From assembly GCF_030812475.1 (NCBI RefSeq), contig NZ_JAUSSR010000016.1, positions 1 to 64,000 on the forward strand: a stretch of 64,000 nucleotides of DNA, in the 5' to 3' direction. A model generated the notes under the pieces. The model ran no database searches. It was not told where the DNA came from and saw only the letters and a program-made list of their open reading frames with translations. Numbering within the stretch: the stretch's first letter is position 1; every line of letters begins with the position of its first letter. Shown here piece by piece: positions 18,551 to 26,995 of the stretch. The translations under genes and the position numbers were made by a program. The stretch is from Pseudomonas lini (GTDB lineage: Bacteria > Pseudomonadota > Gammaproteobacteria > Pseudomonadales > Pseudomonadaceae).

Positions 18551-18680
18551 CTTCGCTGGCAAGCCAGCTCCTACAGGGTTTGTGAATGCCGAGGATTGAG
18601 TTGATCCCACAGGAAGGAGGTATTCCTTGCTGCCACAGGGTTGAGGTGCTCTTTGTGGGAGCGGGCTTGCCCGCGATGGG
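18551..18680. repeat. REP pair of two sequence types
   Basis: CTTCGCTGGCAAGCCAGC-TCCTACA at 18551-18575 and TGTGGGAGCGGGCTTGCCCG at 18654-18680 face each other between convergent genes. The two halves are different REP variants. Confidence 0.85.
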
Positions 18681-18711
18681 GCCCGCCCAAACACCACAGC
18701 TGCTGCGGCGT

Positions 18712-20088
18712 TTACAACTGCCGCGCCAACACCTCAACCTGCTCCTGCCTTTCCGCCTGATTCAACTTCGCATGCGGATTAAGCGACGACCACAGCGGAT
18801 GCGCCCGGGCCTTGTTCAAGGCTTCGGGCAACTTGCCTTCGCGCCAGGTCTTGTCCTGTGGGGTGGCGACCTGAATGCTGTCCATCGCCGCATGCCCACG
18901 CGCATTCAACGCCTGCAGCAACTGGCGCTGGCGCAACGCCAACAGCCGCAGCACGCTGTCATCGACGGTCAGTTCGCGTTGCCCTTTGATCTTGCCCATT
19001 AATCGGCTGCCGTAACTACGGGCAGTTTGCAGGGCGCCGCCGGCAATGGCGCCCGCCAGCGCTGCAGCACCGAGGGTCAGCCCGCCTACCAGCAAGTCGA
19101 CACCGGCACCTGCCGCCGCGCCGGCCGCGATACCGCCACCGACCCTCACGCCCAGTTGCTTGAGGGTTTCCGGGTTGAACAGATCATCACCCCAGCGGCC
19201 GTCGAGCAGCGGCAGATCAGTGGCCGACGCGTCCTGTGGGCGAAAGGCGTAGAGCTTGAGCAGGGCTTCGACGCAACGCTGTTCCCGCTGGCGAACGGCT
19301 TTGCGCAGCTCGTCGATGGCTCGCTGTTCCTGCTCGGCGTTGCTGATGACGCTACGTCGGCAGGCGGCGCAATCGATCAATAAATCGGCAATCAATTGCG
19401 CAGCGCTCTGCTCACGCGCCTGACGCTGTGCCAGTTGATCGGCGATCAGGCGCTCCAGTTGCTCACGGGAATTTTCCAGCAGCAGCGCGAGGCTTTCATA
19501 AAGTCGACGTTCGCCGTCTTCCGGCGGCGCGACGCTGTCGAAACGCACCAGTGCGTGCAAACCCAGGCGGGCCAACGCCTCGCGCCAGTCCGGCTCGCGG
19601 TGGTTGGCGCTGCTGACGAAGTTGAGCACCGGCAGCAACGGTTTGCCGCAGCTGGCCAACACGGCCAGTTCATCGCGGTACTTGGACAGCACCGGCTCGC
19701 GGGCGTCGATCACATAGAGGCCGGCGTCGCACGTCAGCAATTGCCGTAGCACCTTGGCTTCCTGTTCGAAACGCTGCCGGGCTTCGCTGCCTTCTAGGAA
19801 TCGTGCCAGGCGTGCCGGGCCGTCGAGGCGTTCGCCGGGGCGCTCCAGGCGTTCGAGGTAGTCGAGCAGGGCGATGGCGTCTTCCAGCCCCGGTGTATCG
19901 AACAGGTCGAGCAAGGGTTCGCCGTCCACCGACAACCGTGCGCCTTCAACGTGGCGCGTGGTACTGGGTCGATGGGAGACCTCGCCGAAACCGACATCCC
20001 GGGTCAGGGTACGTAGCAGCGACGTTTTACCGACGTTGGTGTGGCCGACCACGGCGAGTTTCAACGGCGGTTTCCAGGGATTAGTCAT
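18712..20088 (-). CDS. GTPase with DUF3482
   Basis: A 458-residue protein. The N-terminal Era/TrmE-like G domain has G1 GHTNVGKTSLL near residues 14-24 and G3 DTPGLEDA near 63-70. A long charged helical region follows, then a Gly/Ala-rich hydrophobic segment (GGGIAAGAAAGAGVDLLVGG, about residues 332-351) that could insert into a membrane. This matches the GTPase/DUF3482 family of unknown function. Its start overlaps the end of the DUF2868 gene by 8 bp, implying translational coupling and joint function. Confidence 0.85.
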   Translation of the reverse strand: MTNPWKPPLKLAVVGHTNVGKTSLLRTLTRDVGFGEVSHRPSTTRHVEGARLSVDGEPLLDLFDTPGLEDAIALLDYLERLERPGERLDGPARLARFLEGSEARQRFEQEAKVLRQLLTCDAGLYVIDAREPVLSKYRDELAVLASCGKPLLPVLNFVSSANHREPDWREALARLGLHALVRFDSVAPPEDGERRLYESLALLLENSREQLERLIADQLAQRQAREQSAAQLIADLLIDCAACRRSVISNAEQEQRAIDELRKAVRQREQRCVEALLKLYAFRPQDASATDLPLLDGRWGDDLFNPETLKQLGVRVGGGIAAGAAAGAGVDLLVGGLTLGAAALAGAIAGGALQTARSYGSRLMGKIKGQRELTVDDSVLRLLALRQRQLLQALNARGHAAMDSIQVATPQDKTWREGKLPEALNKARAHPLWSSLNPHAKLNQAERQEQVEVLARQL

Positions 20089-21451
20089 GGCCGGTCTCCA
20101 GCCAGCTCAATGGCGCGCTGTCGGCGAATGGCAGTTCCAGCTGTTGCAGCGCCACGTGCCAGTCGCCGAGGCGCGCGGCATCCAGCGCTTCGCCGGGCGG
20201 CGCTTGCAGCAGCCAGATGCGGGTCGCGGTGGCGCTGCGCGCCAGTTCGGCGATCAGCGTCAGGCTGCCGCGATCCGGTGAACGTCGTGGATCGCAAGCG
20301 ATGGCCAAGCGAGCCGGAGGGAAGCGGCTCAGTTGTTCGAGAAGTTTGTTGCGCGACTCGCGGCTGTCGAGGATGCCCGCGTTGTTCACGGTTTTGGGCA
20401 ACTTCGGTGGCCACGGGCGTTGGTCATCCAGCTCGATGGCGACCAGCAGCGCGCCATCGCTAGGCAGGTCGCTGACGCCGTTTTCGATAGGGTGCAGTTG
20501 CTCGGGCGCGGCATCGCTGATCCCCAGGCGTTCGCTGGTCGGCATCAACCGCTCGCGCAGTTGGGCGTAGCCGGGCATGTTCAAATCCAGATGCAATCTT
20601 GCCTGGCCGGTTTTCCAGCGCCACCGGCAGAACAACGCCAGAAGCAGACGCGGTAATACACCGTAGACCAGCAACACGCCGACCAGCCAGGCGGCCCAGG
20701 CCTGGCGCGCACTTTCGATATTCAACGCGGCATCGCCACTGGCGCGGATCATTTCCACGGTGGGCACGCTGAAACCGAGTAGCGCCGGCAGGGCGCCGAG
20801 GGCCTGGGTCATGGCGACGAAAGTCTCGCCGCCGAGGATAGTGGTTTCCCAGACGAAGCCGTAACGCCGGGTCGCCATCAGCATCAGCACAATCACCAAG
20901 GCGCTGAGCATCGCCAATAACCACAAGCCGTTGACCAGCACGCCAAGCACCCAGCGATTGAGTTTGTGTCGTTGCAGTAACAGCAGCAGGGCCGGCGCCA
21001 GTTGCGCCGCCTTGGCATCGCGAGCGAGTTTTTCACTGAGCCACAGCCACAAGCGTCCCAGTGTTGCGCCGTGTTCACCGGCAAACACCAGGCCCAGCGC
21101 CCAGCTCAGCAACAGAATCAGGTTCAGCCCGAGCAGGCTGCCCAGGGCCCAAAACACATTCACCGGAGCCTGCCCGTCACCCAGCGCCGCGAATGCCAGG
21201 CCTGCGCCGCTGATTACGGCCAGCACCGCCATGACGATCAGCGCCAGCCGTGCCCCTTGCAGCCAATGTTGGAGGGCAGTGGTCAGCCCGTCACGCTCGG
21301 CCAGCCACAGGGCCCGGCGTTGAATCCGGGCCGACAGGTCACCGCCCGCGGTACGGGCCAGTCGATTGGCTTCCAGATCATCCAGGGGGCCGGCGTGTTC
21401 TTCACGCAGGCGAATGGTTTCCGTCAGCCAGAGGGTATTCAGTTCAGTCAC
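20081..21451 (-). CDS. DUF2868 membrane protein
   Basis: A 456-residue protein starting at GTG 21451 (MTELNTLWLTETIRLREE). Several membrane helices lie at about 65-130 and 165-215, with more between 230 and 285, and a soluble C-terminal domain follows from about 300. It fits DUF2868. It is the first gene of a coupled pair with the DUF3482 GTPase; the pairing is conserved in pseudomonads next to folA. Function unknown; I infer a GTPase-regulated membrane complex. Confidence 0.8.
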   Translation of the reverse strand: MTELNTLWLTETIRLREEHAGPLDDLEANRLARTAGGDLSARIQRRALWLAERDGLTTALQHWLQGARLALIVMAVLAVISGAGLAFAALGDGQAPVNVFWALGSLLGLNLILLLSWALGLVFAGEHGATLGRLWLWLSEKLARDAKAAQLAPALLLLLQRHKLNRWVLGVLVNGLWLLAMLSALVIVLMLMATRRYGFVWETTILGGETFVAMTQALGALPALLGFSVPTVEMIRASGDAALNIESARQAWAAWLVGVLLVYGVLPRLLLALFCRWRWKTGQARLHLDLNMPGYAQLRERLMPTSERLGISDAAPEQLHPIENGVSDLPSDGALLVAIELDDQRPWPPKLPKTVNNAGILDSRESRNKLLEQLSRFPPARLAIACDPRRSPDRGSLTLIAELARSATATRIWLLQAPPGEALDAARLGDWHVALQQLELPFADSAPLSWLETGHD

Positions 21452-21536
21452 GCGCCATCCCGTCGCTCAATTGAGTCGTGAGCATAACCGCTGTGACGCT
21501 TATCGGGGTACGGGAGGCTCTGGTATCCTCGCCGGC

Positions 21537-22049
21537 ATGACTAAATCACTTCCCCTCAGCCTGATTGCAGCCCTCGGTGAAAACCGCGTGATCGGCGTCG
21601 ACAACAGCATGCCCTGGCACTTGCCGGGGGACTTCAAATACTTCAAGGCCACCACCCTTGGCAAGCCGATCATCATGGGTCGCAAGACCTGGGATTCCCT
21701 CGGTCGCCCGCTGCCGGGCCGGTTGAACATCGTGGTCAGCCGTCAGGCGGACCTGGTGCTGGAAGGCGCCGAGGTGTATCCGTCGCTGGAGGCGGCCATT
21801 GTTCGCGCGCAAGCATGGGCGAACGAGCAGGGCGTCGATGAGGTGATGTTGATTGGTGGAGCGCAGTTGTATGCGCAAGGGTTGGATCAGGCGGATCGCT
21901 TGTACCTGACGCGTGTTGCGCTGAGCCCGGAAGGGGATGCATGGTTTCCGGAGTTTGATTTGGGGCAATGGAAATTGGTGTCGAATGTGCCAAACCCGGC
22001 GGAAGGGGATAAGCCGGCGTACAGCTTCGAGGTTTGGGAAAAGGCTTAA
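21537..22049 (+). CDS. folA: Dihydrofolate reductase
   Basis: Reduces dihydrofolate to tetrahydrofolate with NADPH, supplying ThyA among others. The ATG at 21537 gives 170 residues (MTKSLPLSLIAALGENRVIG). The Met20-loop segment NSMPWHLPGDFKYFKATTLG and the NADPH motif MGRKTWDSLGRPLPGR are both present. The open frame back to 21366 overlaps the divergent DUF2868 gene and is not used. A TATCCT just upstream (21524-21529) is a plausible -10 box. Confidence 0.96.
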   Translation: MTKSLPLSLIAALGENRVIGVDNSMPWHLPGDFKYFKATTLGKPIIMGRKTWDSLGRPLPGRLNIVVSRQADLVLEGAEVYPSLEAAIVRAQAWANEQGVDEVMLIGGAQLYAQGLDQADRLYLTRVALSPEGDAWFPEFDLGQWKLVSNVPNPAEGDKPAYSFEVWEKA

Positions 22050-22052
22050 AAG

Positions 22053-22142
22053 CTTCGCTGGCAAGCCAGCTCCTACAGGGTGTGTATTGATCACGGATTT
22101 TGCGAACGACACAACCCTTGTAGGAGCTGGCTTGCCAGCGAA
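22053..22142. repeat. REPIN between convergent genes
   Basis: CTTCGCTGGCAAGCCAGC-TCCTACA at 22053 and its mirror TGTAGGAGCTGGCTTGCCAGC at 22119-22142 fill the gap between folA and tcyP. Confidence 0.9.
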
Positions 22143-22162
22143 AGCGGTCTGACTGGCGCCAA

Positions 22163-23554
22163 TCAAGCGTGAGCCAACTCTCCATGCTCATCCGCACCCA
22201 GCAACGCTTTATCCGTCTGTTGCATCACCTGACTGGTAATCGCCCCCGACGCAATCGACCCGCTGACGTTCAGCGCCGTACGCCCCATGTCAATCAGCGG
22301 CTCGACCGAAATCAGCAGCGCCACCAGTGACACCGGCAACCCCATCGCCGGCAACACGATCAACGCGGCAAACGTCGCGCCCCCGCCAACGCCAGCCACA
22401 CCCGCCGAACTCAGCGTGACAATCGCCACCAGGGTCGCGATCCAAAGCGGATCCAACGGGTCGATGCCCACGGTCGGCGCTACCATCACCGCCAACATAG
22501 CCGGGTACAGACCAGCACAGCCATTCTGGCCAATGGTTGCGCCGAACGAGGCGGCGAAACTGGCGATCGACTGAGGAATGCCCAAGCGGCTGGTCTGGGC
22601 TTCGATGCTCAGCGGAATGGTCGCGGCACTCGAACGGCTGGTGAAGGCAAACGTCAGCACCGGCCAGATCTTGCGGAAGAAGCGCAGCGGATTGATTCCG
22701 GCGGCCGATACCAGCAGGCCATGCACCACAAACATCAGTCCCAGGCCGATGTAGGACACCACCACGAAGCTGCCGAGCTTGATGATGTCCTGCAGGTTGG
22801 AACCGGCGACCACCTTGGTCATCAGCGCCAATACACCGTACGGCGTCAATTTCATCACCAGGCGCACCAGGCGCATCACCCAGGCTTGCAGGGTGTCGAT
22901 GGCGTTGATCACTTTTTGACCTTTCTCGACATCATCCTTCAGCAGTTGCAGCGCCGCGACCCCTAGGAATGCAGCAAAGATCACCACGCTGATGATCGAA
23001 GTCGGCTTGGCCCGCGCCAGGTCGGCGAACGGGTTTTGCGGGATGAACGACAGCAACAGCTGCGGCACATTCAGGTCCGCGACCTTGCCGGCATAGTCGG
23101 TCTGGATCGTTTGCAGCCGGGCTATTTCCTGAGTGCCGGCCACCAGGCCTTCGGCGGTCAGGCCGAAGAGGTTGGTCAAGCCGATACCGATCAGCGCGGC
23201 GATGGCCGTGGTGAACAACAGCGTGCCGATGGTCAGGAAACTGATTTTGCCCAGCGCCGAAGCGTTGTGCAGACGGGCTACGGCACTGAGGATCGAGGCG
23301 AACACCAGCGGGATCACGATCATTTGCAGCAACTGCACATAACCGTTGCCCACCAGGTCGAACCAGCTGATCGAAGCCTTCAGCACCGGATTTCCGGCAC
23401 CATACACCGTGTGCAACGCCACACCAAACGCCACGCCCAGCACCAGGGCAAGCAGGACTTTTTTCGCCAGGCTCCAGGTGGTGTGGCGGGTTTGTGCGAG
23501 ACCGAAAAGTAACGCGAGGAATACCAGCAGATTGAGGATCAGCGGCAGATTCAT
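22163..23554 (-). CDS. tcyP: L-cystine sodium/proton symporter TcyP-type
   Basis: A 463-residue inner-membrane transporter of the dicarboxylate/amino acid:cation symporter family. The length equals that of E. coli TcyP (YdjN). About eight helices plus re-entrant loops are visible; the serine-rich loop FTSRSSAATIPLSIEA and a Gly/Ala-rich AGVAGVGGGATFAAL segment are characteristic. The start MNLPLILNLLVFL at 23554 is preferred to the longer frame (23611), which adds a Pro/Arg-rich stretch unlike a transporter N-terminus. Confidence 0.88.
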   Translation of the reverse strand: MNLPLILNLLVFLALLFGLAQTRHTTWSLAKKVLLALVLGVAFGVALHTVYGAGNPVLKASISWFDLVGNGYVQLLQMIVIPLVFASILSAVARLHNASALGKISFLTIGTLLFTTAIAALIGIGLTNLFGLTAEGLVAGTQEIARLQTIQTDYAGKVADLNVPQLLLSFIPQNPFADLARAKPTSIISVVIFAAFLGVAALQLLKDDVEKGQKVINAIDTLQAWVMRLVRLVMKLTPYGVLALMTKVVAGSNLQDIIKLGSFVVVSYIGLGLMFVVHGLLVSAAGINPLRFFRKIWPVLTFAFTSRSSAATIPLSIEAQTSRLGIPQSIASFAASFGATIGQNGCAGLYPAMLAVMVAPTVGIDPLDPLWIATLVAIVTLSSAGVAGVGGGATFAALIVLPAMGLPVSLVALLISVEPLIDMGRTALNVSGSIASGAITSQVMQQTDKALLGADEHGELAHA

Positions 23555-23621
23555 GAGAACTCCGAAAGTGACTTGTGCCAGCCACCTTCCGGGGCAGCTG
23601 CGAACCGGCAAGCCTAACAGC

Positions 23622-23646
23622 TTGATATCTAATGAATTAATATCAA
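23622..23646. promoter_or_regulatory. AT-rich dyad upstream of tcyP
   Basis: TTGATAT-N11-ATATCAA has perfect 7-bp arms, 68 bp upstream of the tcyP start, in an AT-rich patch unlike its surroundings. It could be an operator for sulfur regulation (cystine uptake is CysB-controlled in enterobacteria), but no regulator is identifiable from sequence. Confidence 0.45.
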
Positions 23647-23809
23647 AAAAGTCTGAATACTGTCGTTTTTGGAATAAGAAGGCGTCGCTGTCAGGAATGC
23701 AGCTGACGTAATAGAGACGCGGGCGGTCGCAGGCAGGCGAGGACTGTCACAGCAATTTGTTAGCGTCGATGTCTTTAAATCAGGGTCTTTTCAATAAGGA
23801 AGCATGCCG

Positions 23810-24877
23810 ATGAATTTCGCACCGAAATTTCTCTCTGCCGCACTGGGATTGGGTCTAAGTCTGGGCCTCGTCGGCCAGGCACTCGCCACGGATTTGAAGC
23901 ATTGGCCGGTCGATCAGGCCAAGGCGCTGGACGCGATGATTGCCGCCAACGCCAACAAGGGTAACTACGCGGTATTCGACATGGACAACACCAGTTACCG
24001 TTACGACCTCGAAGAGTCGTTGCTGCCGTTCATGGAAAACAAGGGCCTGATCACCCGCGACAAACTCGATCCCTCCCTGAAACTGATTCCGTTCAAAGAC
24101 ACGGCCGAGCACAAGGAAAGTCTGTTCAGCTACTACTATCGCCTCTGCGAACTCGACGACATGGTCTGCTATCCATGGGTCGCCCAGGTGTTCTCCGGCT
24201 TCACGCTCAAGGAGCTCAAGGGCTATGTCGACGAGCTGATGGCGTCCGGCAAACCGGTGCCGAGTACCTATTACGAAGGCGACGTGGTCAAGACCATCGA
24301 CGTCAACCCGCCGAAGATTTTCACCGGTCAGCAAGAGCTCTACACCAAACTGATGGAGAACGGCATCGAGGTCTACGTGATGACCGCCGCCTCCGAAGAG
24401 CTGGTGCGCATGGTCGCCTCGGACCCGCAGTACGGCTACAACGTCAAGCCACAGAACGTGATCGGCGTGACCCTGCTGCTCAAGGACCCCGCGTCCGGGG
24501 AGCTGACCACGGCCCGCAAGCAGATCACCGCCGGCAAGTATGACGAGCAGGCCAACCTCGGCCTCGAACTGACGCCCTACCTGTGGACCCCGGCGACCTG
24601 GATGGCCGGCAAGCAGGCAGCGATCCTGACCTACATCGATGAGTGGAAAAAGCCGGTGCTGGTGGGCGGCGATACCCCGAGCAGCGACGGTTATATGCTG
24701 TTCCACAGTGTTGACGTGGCCAAGGGTGGCATCCACTTGTGGGTCAACCGCAAGGACAAGTACATGACCCAGATCCAAGGCATGATGGCCAAGAACGCCG
24801 CAGCCCAGGCCAAGGAAGGGCTGCCGGTGACCGCGGACAAGAATTGGGTGATCGTGACGCCGCAAGAAATCCAGTAA
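23810..24877 (+). CDS. pchP: Secreted phosphorylcholine phosphatase (HAD)
   Basis: A periplasmic HAD phosphatase of about 355 residues that removes phosphate from phosphorylcholine. The signal peptide ends QALA. Counting from the next Thr, motif I is D31-M-D33-N-T35, the same numbering reported for mature P. aeruginosa PchP. Other HAD motifs are VMTAASEE (Ser of motif II) and VGGDTPSSDGYML (motif IV). Two ATGs are possible; 23810 has better spacing from AAGGA than 23804. Confidence 0.85.
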   Translation: MNFAPKFLSAALGLGLSLGLVGQALATDLKHWPVDQAKALDAMIAANANKGNYAVFDMDNTSYRYDLEESLLPFMENKGLITRDKLDPSLKLIPFKDTAEHKESLFSYYYRLCELDDMVCYPWVAQVFSGFTLKELKGYVDELMASGKPVPSTYYEGDVVKTIDVNPPKIFTGQQELYTKLMENGIEVYVMTAASEELVRMVASDPQYGYNVKPQNVIGVTLLLKDPASGELTTARKQITAGKYDEQANLGLELTPYLWTPATWMAGKQAAILTYIDEWKKPVLVGGDTPSSDGYMLFHSVDVAKGGIHLWVNRKDKYMTQIQGMMAKNAAAQAKEGLPVTADKNWVIVTPQEIQ

Positions 24878-24891
24878 GGGTTTGGATTCAC

Positions 24892-25006
24892 TGTAGGAGC
24901 GAGCCTGCTCGCGATGGTAGTTAACGATGACGCGTACTGTCTGGTTTAACGCGGTGTCCTTACGTTCATCGTCGGAACGCCGCCCGGAGCAAGCTCGCTC
25001 CTACAG
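24892..25006. repeat. REPIN with 16-nt insertion in one arm
   Basis: The left arm is regular (TGTAGGAGCGAGCCTGCTCG). In the right arm the usual CATCG-CG-AGCAAGCTCG is replaced by CATCG-TCGGAACGCCGCCCGG-AGCAAGCTCG. The same insertion recurs at 25300 and 36190. Confidence 0.85.
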
Positions 25007-25080
25007 TTGATCCCGGTTATTCACACATAGCAGTTCACTGAAGACCCATTGTGGGAGATTCTATGGTTGAGGGGAAGCCT

Positions 25081-25194
25081 TCAACCGGCTTTAGGTTGGT
25101 ATTCGCTCTCTCCTTTCAGTAGAGCGAATACTATCCGAGCAAGCTTGCGAGCCAGTATCACCAGGCGCTGGATAACCTCGACCCGCAGGATTAA
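25081..25194 (-). pseudogene. Transposase C-terminal remnant (IS110-like)
   Basis: An open 37-codon minus-strand stretch ends at TGA 25081-25083 and encodes RLVILARKLARIVFALLK near its middle. That resembles the basic C-terminal tail of IS110-family transposases. No start or upstream domain is present; the frame runs into a REPIN. It marks a past insertion element at the island's edge. The family call is from memory of that tail and is uncertain. Confidence 0.5.
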
Positions 25195-25223
25195 TACAAA
25201 AGATCGTCAGAGACGATGCTCAC

Positions 25224-25337
25224 TGTAGGAGCGAGCCTGCTCGCGATGGATGTCAATGATGACGCGGGCAGTCTGAATGCCCGCATTGTCTGGAAGTCCA
25301 TCGTCGGAACGCCGCCCGGAGCAAGCTCGCCCCTACA
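25224..25337. repeat. Second REPIN with the same 16-nt insertion
   Basis: The left arm is TGTAGGAGCGAGCCTGCTCG. The right arm carries the TCGGAACGCCGCCCGG insertion before AGCAAGCTCG. It is a near copy of the 24892-25006 element. Confidence 0.85.
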
Positions 25338-25349
25338 AGAGATAGACGC

Positions 25350-25379
25350 AAAAAAATGCCCCGCACGTGGCGGGGCATT
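25350..25379 (-). terminator. Terminator-like hairpin, near copy of the ilvD terminator
   Basis: Seven A's precede GCCCCGC-ACGTG-GCGGGGC, so it would terminate leftward transcription. No minus-strand gene lies immediately to its right. It matches 28 of 30 bases of the ilvD terminator at 29158-29187. Confidence 0.7.
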
Positions 25380-25522
25380 CCCTCGCTTCATCGCCAGCAT
25401 ACCGACGGGCATCCAGCCTCATATTCAGAAATGCCCTACATCAATCAAAGAAGCATCTGATTTTTCCTCCACTTCGCCTCTTCTAACTTGCGTCCTTTCG
25501 CTCTGAAAAGGACATATTTCGC

Positions 25523-26995
25523 ATGAAGCGCTACAACATCACCGTCGGGGCCAAAACCACCGTCGACGGCACGGTCGTCAGCGGTTGGCATCGCGGCAAC
25601 ATCAATGGCCAGGCCATGGCCCGCGAAGGCGATGAGGTCACATGCCCTGAATGCGACAGCACCGGGACAATCGTCTGCGTCGGCCCACGCCTGTCGGAGG
25701 ATTGGGAAGGACGCAAGCCCGCGCTGGATGGCGACCTGTGCAAGTGCAAGTGCGATCCATCGCCCAAGTTGATCGCCAATCAGACCATCAGGAGCCAACA
25801 GATCGACGTTGGCAGCGTCGCGCCGGCTGCCCGAGCCACCGTTCAACCCGCGTCGCCGGCCCCAGCGCGACAACCGGCAGCCGAGCCGCGCCCCTCCAAC
25901 TTCACATCGCCCCCGAGCCCGATAACGAGCTATAGCGACTTGCCAGGGCTGGTCTGCCAGAACCTGTGGCGTGGATACCAACAAAGAGCAGAGGCTGTCG
26001 TGGCGCCGGGCGGCGTTCTGATCGCAGACCCCAAGGCGCGTAATCGCGCGATCAATGCGGCCTACGCCAGTATGTGGCTTGAAGACCAGCGCTTCCAATG
26101 GGCCGGTCTCGCGGCCTTCGCCTCCAAGCAAGTGGGTTGTGGATTGCTGCATGCTGCTGATTCGATCGACAAGATCGATGCGGAAAAGGAGGCAAAACAA
26201 CGGCGGGTGGAGGCGCACAGGAGAAAGCCCGCTGGCTTGTTCGGCTGGTTCAGCAAGAGTGAAAGGCAGGCGGCAGCAAGCGAACTTGAGCAGGCTGAAC
26301 GGGATTACGAGCAAGCCCGCCGCAACAATCCGACGTGGTGGCTCGACGCGCGGAGCCCGAACGAACCGTTGTCACTCGTGCAGAAACAACTCCTGTTTGT
26401 TTACGACATGCTGGCGCTGGGCAATACCACGCTGTTTCTGGATGTCTTTCCGCTACATGCTTTTTACAAGGAGCGTGGGTTGCAGGCGCTCAAGACTTGT
26501 CTGGAATCACGTCAAAAAATTTATGGTCATGATCAGTATCCGGTCCTGTGGCCGATTGAACAGGAAAAGTTGAAGTTCGGCTATGACTACAAGGAAATCC
26601 TGCAAGCTTTCCAAGCCATTGAGGTTGGTAATATCGCCGAAAGTGTTGTGCATCTGGCTTGGCATGAACAGCAAAACATCCTGCAACCGGTGATGTACAG
26701 CGACGAACAACTGGTAACTCTACTGCGCAGAAATCAGTTCGCTTTTGTCACGGGCATTCCACCTGGTGCTGCAGCCGCCGTCGAACTTACCTTGGCCAGC
26801 CAGTGCCATCCCAGCGAAGACGGTCGCACCGTGGGTTTCAGCAGTGAGAATTTCGCCAATTTGGCCGATATTGATCAGCGCATGTCGTTTGTGCTTAAGG
26901 CCGCGTCGCAGTTTGATCAGCTACTGCGGCGTTCTGATCGCCATCTAATCGAAGAGGCGATCCTGGACATTGCCGCAGGTCGAGGTGTGCGATGA
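25523..26995 (+). CDS. PAAR-domain protein, probable T6SS effector
   Basis: A 490-residue protein. Residues 1-90 form a PAAR-like spike-tip domain (MKRYNITVGAKTTVDG, then CPECDSTGTIVCVGPRL and CKCKC as probable zinc ligands). A Pro/Ala-rich linker (95-140) follows, then a ~350-residue helical C-terminal region with no motif I can assign. Segments such as RNRAINAAYASMWL and NTTLFLDVFPLHAFYKERGL vaguely recall DUF2515/YppC. The stop overlaps the next gene (ATGA), the usual effector-immunity layout. Toxicity is inferred. The ATG follows AAAAGGA. Confidence 0.75.
   Translation: MKRYNITVGAKTTVDGTVVSGWHRGNINGQAMAREGDEVTCPECDSTGTIVCVGPRLSEDWEGRKPALDGDLCKCKCDPSPKLIANQTIRSQQIDVGSVAPAARATVQPASPAPARQPAAEPRPSNFTSPPSPITSYSDLPGLVCQNLWRGYQQRAEAVVAPGGVLIADPKARNRAINAAYASMWLEDQRFQWAGLAAFASKQVGCGLLHAADSIDKIDAEKEAKQRRVEAHRRKPAGLFGWFSKSERQAAASELEQAERDYEQARRNNPTWWLDARSPNEPLSLVQKQLLFVYDMLALGNTTLFLDVFPLHAFYKERGLQALKTCLESRQKIYGHDQYPVLWPIEQEKLKFGYDYKEILQAFQAIEVGNIAESVVHLAWHEQQNILQPVMYSDEQLVTLLRRNQFAFVTGIPPGAAAAVELTLASQCHPSEDGRTVGFSSENFANLADIDQRMSFVLKAASQFDQLLRRSDRHLIEEAILDIAAGRGVR

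Larger units (their letters stand above)
24878..25522. other. Gene-free left flank of the effector island
   Basis: 645 bp without a complete gene. In order it holds a variant REPIN (24892-25006), the C-terminal remnant of a transposase (25081-25194, minus strand), a second variant REPIN (25224-25337), a terminator-like hairpin with an A-tract on its left (25350-25379), and the leader of the PAAR gene. Confidence 0.75.

Noticed and set aside
24892..25337. Possible CRISPR-like array of two spaced repeats
   Set aside because: The repeats are inverted REP pairs of the genome-wide family, not direct repeats with unique spacers, and there are no cas genes.
25445..26314. 289-codon minus-strand frame opposite the PAAR gene
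   Set aside because: Antisense shadow; the plus-strand frame has PAAR cysteines, a ribosome-binding site and an ATGA-coupled neighbour.
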